Source of the DNA: Atrichornis clamosus
Taxonomy: Eukaryota > Chordata > Aves > Passeriformes > Menuridae
DNA: 64,000 nt
Reading direction: 5' to 3'
NCBI GenBank assembly: GCA_013400975.1
Contig: WBMZ01006369.1
Location: 124,001 to 188,000 of the forward strand
The translations under genes and the position numbers were made by a program. The notes below the pieces were generated by a model, which was not told the DNA's origin, searched no databases, and saw only the letters and a list, made by a program, of their open reading frames with translations. Of the stretch, positions 60,761 to 64,000 are shown piece after piece (the stretch's first letter is position 1; each line of letters opens with the position of its first letter).

Positions 60761-63640
60761 TTCACTGTCTCCTAGGTTCTGGAAGACCCAAAAAGTTTAT
60801 ATAATGATATTACCCAAAGGCATCTCCTTGTTTGACAAGTTGGCTGGGGATTTGACACATTATTTATATTAAGAAATGGAAAAAATGCTGTACAGCTTAA
60901 AAAACCACACATACAGTGATATGATGTGACCTGTCACAGGAAGCAGTGGCTTCTATATCAGTATTTTCTGTTTTGAAACAAAGGTATTTCTGACACCCTC
61001 TATTTGTCATGCACCTCTGCAGCTTTAGTGTCACTGAAAAGCCACGGAGCAGGGGATGGGATGGGCCACACTGCATCAAGTATGTCTTGATATGGAGCCA
61101 AATACCAAGAGCAAACATCCCATATTTGAGACCCCAAAAGGCTGTTTCTGTAGGACAGAAATGTACTCACAGCTTGGATCTACCTAAAAAATTCACTGTC
61201 TCACGTTCACTATGCAGGGAACACAGCATGGATTGATGGAATTTTCCTGAGAGAATCTGAGGGGGCTTTTGATTTGGCAGAAGGACTGTTCTGGCAATCA
61301 ATCAAAGCACGGGAGTGACTGGGAGGGACAGGACCAGGAAGGAGGAAGGGTTATATGTGCATCTCAAGTTTCTTAGTTTCTATTTTCAGGGGAAGTCCGG
61401 GACTAAGCAGCAACTCTTGCAGCCAAGCCCCATTCCCGTAATCCTGATCTAATCCAGGGAAGTGTGGGTACAAACCCAAGAGGAATCTCACTGTGATTGT
61501 CTCTGTTAAGAGATAAGCACAGGACACCAGTGCTAAGGACATCGCAAGCCCAAGTTCAATGCCAGTAACAGACACAAAACACTCTGGGACACAGATGGTG
61601 CTGAAAAGCAACTCATCCCATGTTCTCCTTCTGTGTTACCAAGACCTCTTACCTTTCCCTTCTTGCTTGGAAGGTCCCTCCTTAAAATGCTCCCAACAAC
61701 AGCTGAGCAAAAAAGCCATTGTCTGTGGCTGGAGCAGGACTGTTGGTACCAGGCTTGTCACGTGCTAAACATGTCCTGAACAACAACAATTCACAGATTG
61801 AGTGGATTTCCAGTCTTGGACTCGCTACTCCAAAACCCTCCCAGCAATAACCACATTGAGGAGAGGATGCAACACATGCAAAAGCTGCCACAATAATTTT
61901 GGTACCTCAGAGTCAGTAACTTTCTCTCCAGCAGGGTAAGTATGAAAATTCCGCAGCCAACACACAGAAATCCAGGGGTACAGGAATAACTGTTGTCATC
62001 CCATCTGTTCAGGGGTTTACTCAAGGCTTTTGGGTAAGCCTGACTTCTTACTGTAGTTTAAACCTCCATTAACTTCTGCATGAACTAAACTGAGATCAAG
62101 GATAACAACTTCAAATTTGAGGAGACAGAAAAGGGAAGTCAAGCTGGCACAGCTCACATTACCAATATCTGTTACAACACATGACCATTTCAAAACAACT
62201 GTTGCAATAATTTATAAAACACAAAGAGGATGAGGACTGAGCAGAGATCACAAAACTTATTAACTTTATGCATCAGGGCAGATGGGGATTAATCACGAGT
62301 GATTTATTTTCAGTAACACCATTTAACTATAAAAGATCACCACTTACAAATTGAGAGAAGTACCTCAACCTGCCCAATGGCAATTGAACACACTAAAACA
62401 GGCTCTCACGGAATCACAGAAGGGTTTGGGTTGGATGATTAATCAGCAGGATTAAATTGCATGGATGGATGATTTCTCTAATCAACCTGATTCACAGTTA
62501 CATATCAACTGGCAAAGCCAAGACCTGTATTTGATAACATTATCAAATGTTTCATTAGAAACACCACCAAATCCATGTCAAACACATTACTTTATTTGTC
62601 TAGGATGATGTGTCCTATCAGGTACAAAAAAGTACTCTTCAGTTTGCCACAATTTGTTAAAAACAGCAATCTATTGCCTACAGGTAGGAAAGGTTTAAAT
62701 CATGTCATAAGGATTTATGTATGGATAAATAGTACAGAAATACTGAGAGGTTGGGATGAGATGCAGGATATGTCCCAATGCTGTTGAGGGTGAGATTTTT
62801 CCTCGTTGCATTAAAACACAATGCTTACAATATGCAGCATTTTTTTTAAACGTCAAAGGACAACATAACCTAAATGCAACTACTCTTCTTTGACTTTCAG
62901 AAGCATAAATGGATTATTGTTTCCACACTGAACAAGTAGTAATTTTCACAGATAGGTTAAATGACATTTGTATGTACAAAAACACATGAGTCTTTAGTAG
63001 ATAAAATCCCCCCAGAAGAACATGAAAACCTGAGCTGGAAGTGTAAGAAAGGGTGGTCAGTAGCAACATTTTTTAAAGAAAAATAACAGAGGAGGTTCTT
63101 GCATAGCAAGGTGTGAGGTTAAACCCAAAAGGAGCTTATCCATAAAACAGGCAAATCCCAGACCACTGTGGAACAGAAGCTGACTGTGAATTAGTGCAAA
63201 AGCTGGTCAGGTGGGTGAGGAGCCACAGAGAAACCAGGGCTGGCAACTAGAGACAGGTACCAGAGCACATCAGTCACACACAGCAAAGAAAAGCCTCCTC
63301 ATCTGCAATTTGCATCTTCTTGGACTCCAATTCATCCCTCAGGGCAGCGCTGCTCCCACAGGAAACCAGCCCAGGCCGCCTCCCAGGGATACGATTACAG
63401 GTGGTACTCGACATTCCCGAGCACTTGGCAAATATCCCTGAACTCCGGCAGGCAGGGACACTTCACAAAACACCTCCTACCCTGTTACAGCTGTTCCAGT
63501 CATTTTGGCACCACTGTAGGAATGCTGTATTGGGATAGCAGGGATGGAACGTGGCACCCACGACCTTTGGAGCCATCCCTGGCCATTCCCACCCCTATTC
63601 CTTGTATTCCCTACACTCCTGCACAGATCCCCAAAGTGTC
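60760..63640. other. Spacer between C17orf58 and BPTF 3' ends
   Basis: About 2.9 kb between two convergent transcripts. It contains a small CR1 remnant near 62.4 kb. No gene was seen; open frames are short and featureless. Confidence 0.6.
62407..62437 (-). mobile_element. Short CR1 3'-end remnant
   Basis: GAATCACAGAAGGGTTTGGG followed by TTGGA matches the reverse complement of the extreme CR1 3' end. Only about 30 bp is clear. Confidence 0.5.
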
Positions 63641-63669
63641 AGCGCACACTCAAACACACCTACGGCTGT

Positions 63670-64000
63670 GGGGAGAACAATTATCTCCATTTATTTTGTT
63701 TCATATACATCCATATTTTGAATTTTAATACAAAAGAAAAAAAAATTAGAATCTGACAAATGTTTACAAACAAGATACCTTCAAATAGATTTTACTCAGT
63801 TCAGTCTGGTGCAGAGTAAATGACAAATTGTACTGTTTGTTATATTCAAGGCAACAGAGTCTGTAGTCCGTGACCACTCAGCCCAACTTTGATGCAAGCT
63901 TGTTTTTATCTACCATGAATGATAAACTCCTTGTTGATTCCCAGTCCTGTGTGTGTGCACATGTGTACATAGCAGCTCCTTTCATAGAAAGAAAAGACAT
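63670..64000 (-). other. BPTF: Probable BPTF 3' UTR end (partial)
   Basis: On the minus strand, AATAAA at 63690-63695 is followed by the GT-rich element TGTGTTTGAGTGTG near 63650-63665, a well-formed poly(A) site. The upstream sequence is AT-rich and non-coding, typical of a long 3' UTR. In mammals BPTF, a chromatin-remodelling PHD/bromodomain protein, is the neighbour of C17orf58 and converges on it. The gene name rests on synteny because no coding exon is in the window. Confidence 0.5.

Overview
The window looks like nuclear DNA of a bird. It holds split genes with GT/AG introns, AT-rich introns and spacers, CpG islands at gene starts, and truncated CR1 LINE copies of the kind common in avian genomes. 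The gene order SMURF2 - KPNA2 - C17orf58 - (BPTF) fits, from memory, the bird chromosome matching chicken chromosome 18. In human all four genes lie on 17q23-q24, but SMURF2 is megabases from the others. No bacterial, phage or CRISPR-type system is present. The exon structures below were read by translating splice-bounded blocks and comparing them with remembered family proteins.

Layout. (1) About 1-30.3 kb, minus strand: the 5' part of SMURF2 (HECT E3 ubiquitin ligase), coding exons 1 to 3 only. They give the N-terminus and the first half of the C2 domain. Intron 1 is 27.4 kb and holds a 78-bp tandem array with four perfect copies plus 77 bases of a fifth (7.3-7.7 kb). The rest of the gene lies beyond the left edge. 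Exon 1 sits in a CpG island at 29.9-30.6 kb with a 46-bp minisatellite just upstream. (2) About 30.8-44.6 kb: a spacer with no gene I can support. It has two CTCF-like motifs, an AT microsatellite with one unresolved base, and AT-rich blocks. (3) About 44.6-50.9 kb, minus strand: complete KPNA2 (importin alpha). Ten coding exons add up to exactly 529 codons plus stop. The promoter has two CCAAT boxes 31 bp apart and a CDE/CHR-like site, the usual layout of G2/M genes. (4) About 50.9-53.2 kb: CpG-rich spacer with a ZNF143-like motif pair, a CR1 3' end and an intact tRNA-Arg(CCT) gene. (5) About 54.6-60.8 kb, plus strand: complete C17orf58 homologue, five exons, 379 residues, a predicted secreted protein with a six-cysteine C-terminal NTR/TIMP-like part. 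(6) About 60.8-64 kb: a short spacer, then what is probably the 3' UTR of BPTF running in from the right on the minus strand, with polyadenylation signal and GT-rich downstream element.

The genes are not a functional pathway. SMURF2 tags signalling proteins for destruction, KPNA2 carries nuclear cargo, and C17orf58 is a little-studied secreted protein. KPNA2 and C17orf58 are divergently arranged, as in mammals, with the tRNA gene between them. The most interesting features are regulatory or structural: the near-perfect 78-bp array, the KPNA2 promoter, a candidate furin site in C17orf58, an inverted TEAD-type palindrome beside a G-quadruplex motif, and candidate CTCF sites. I found no convincing unknown protein system.
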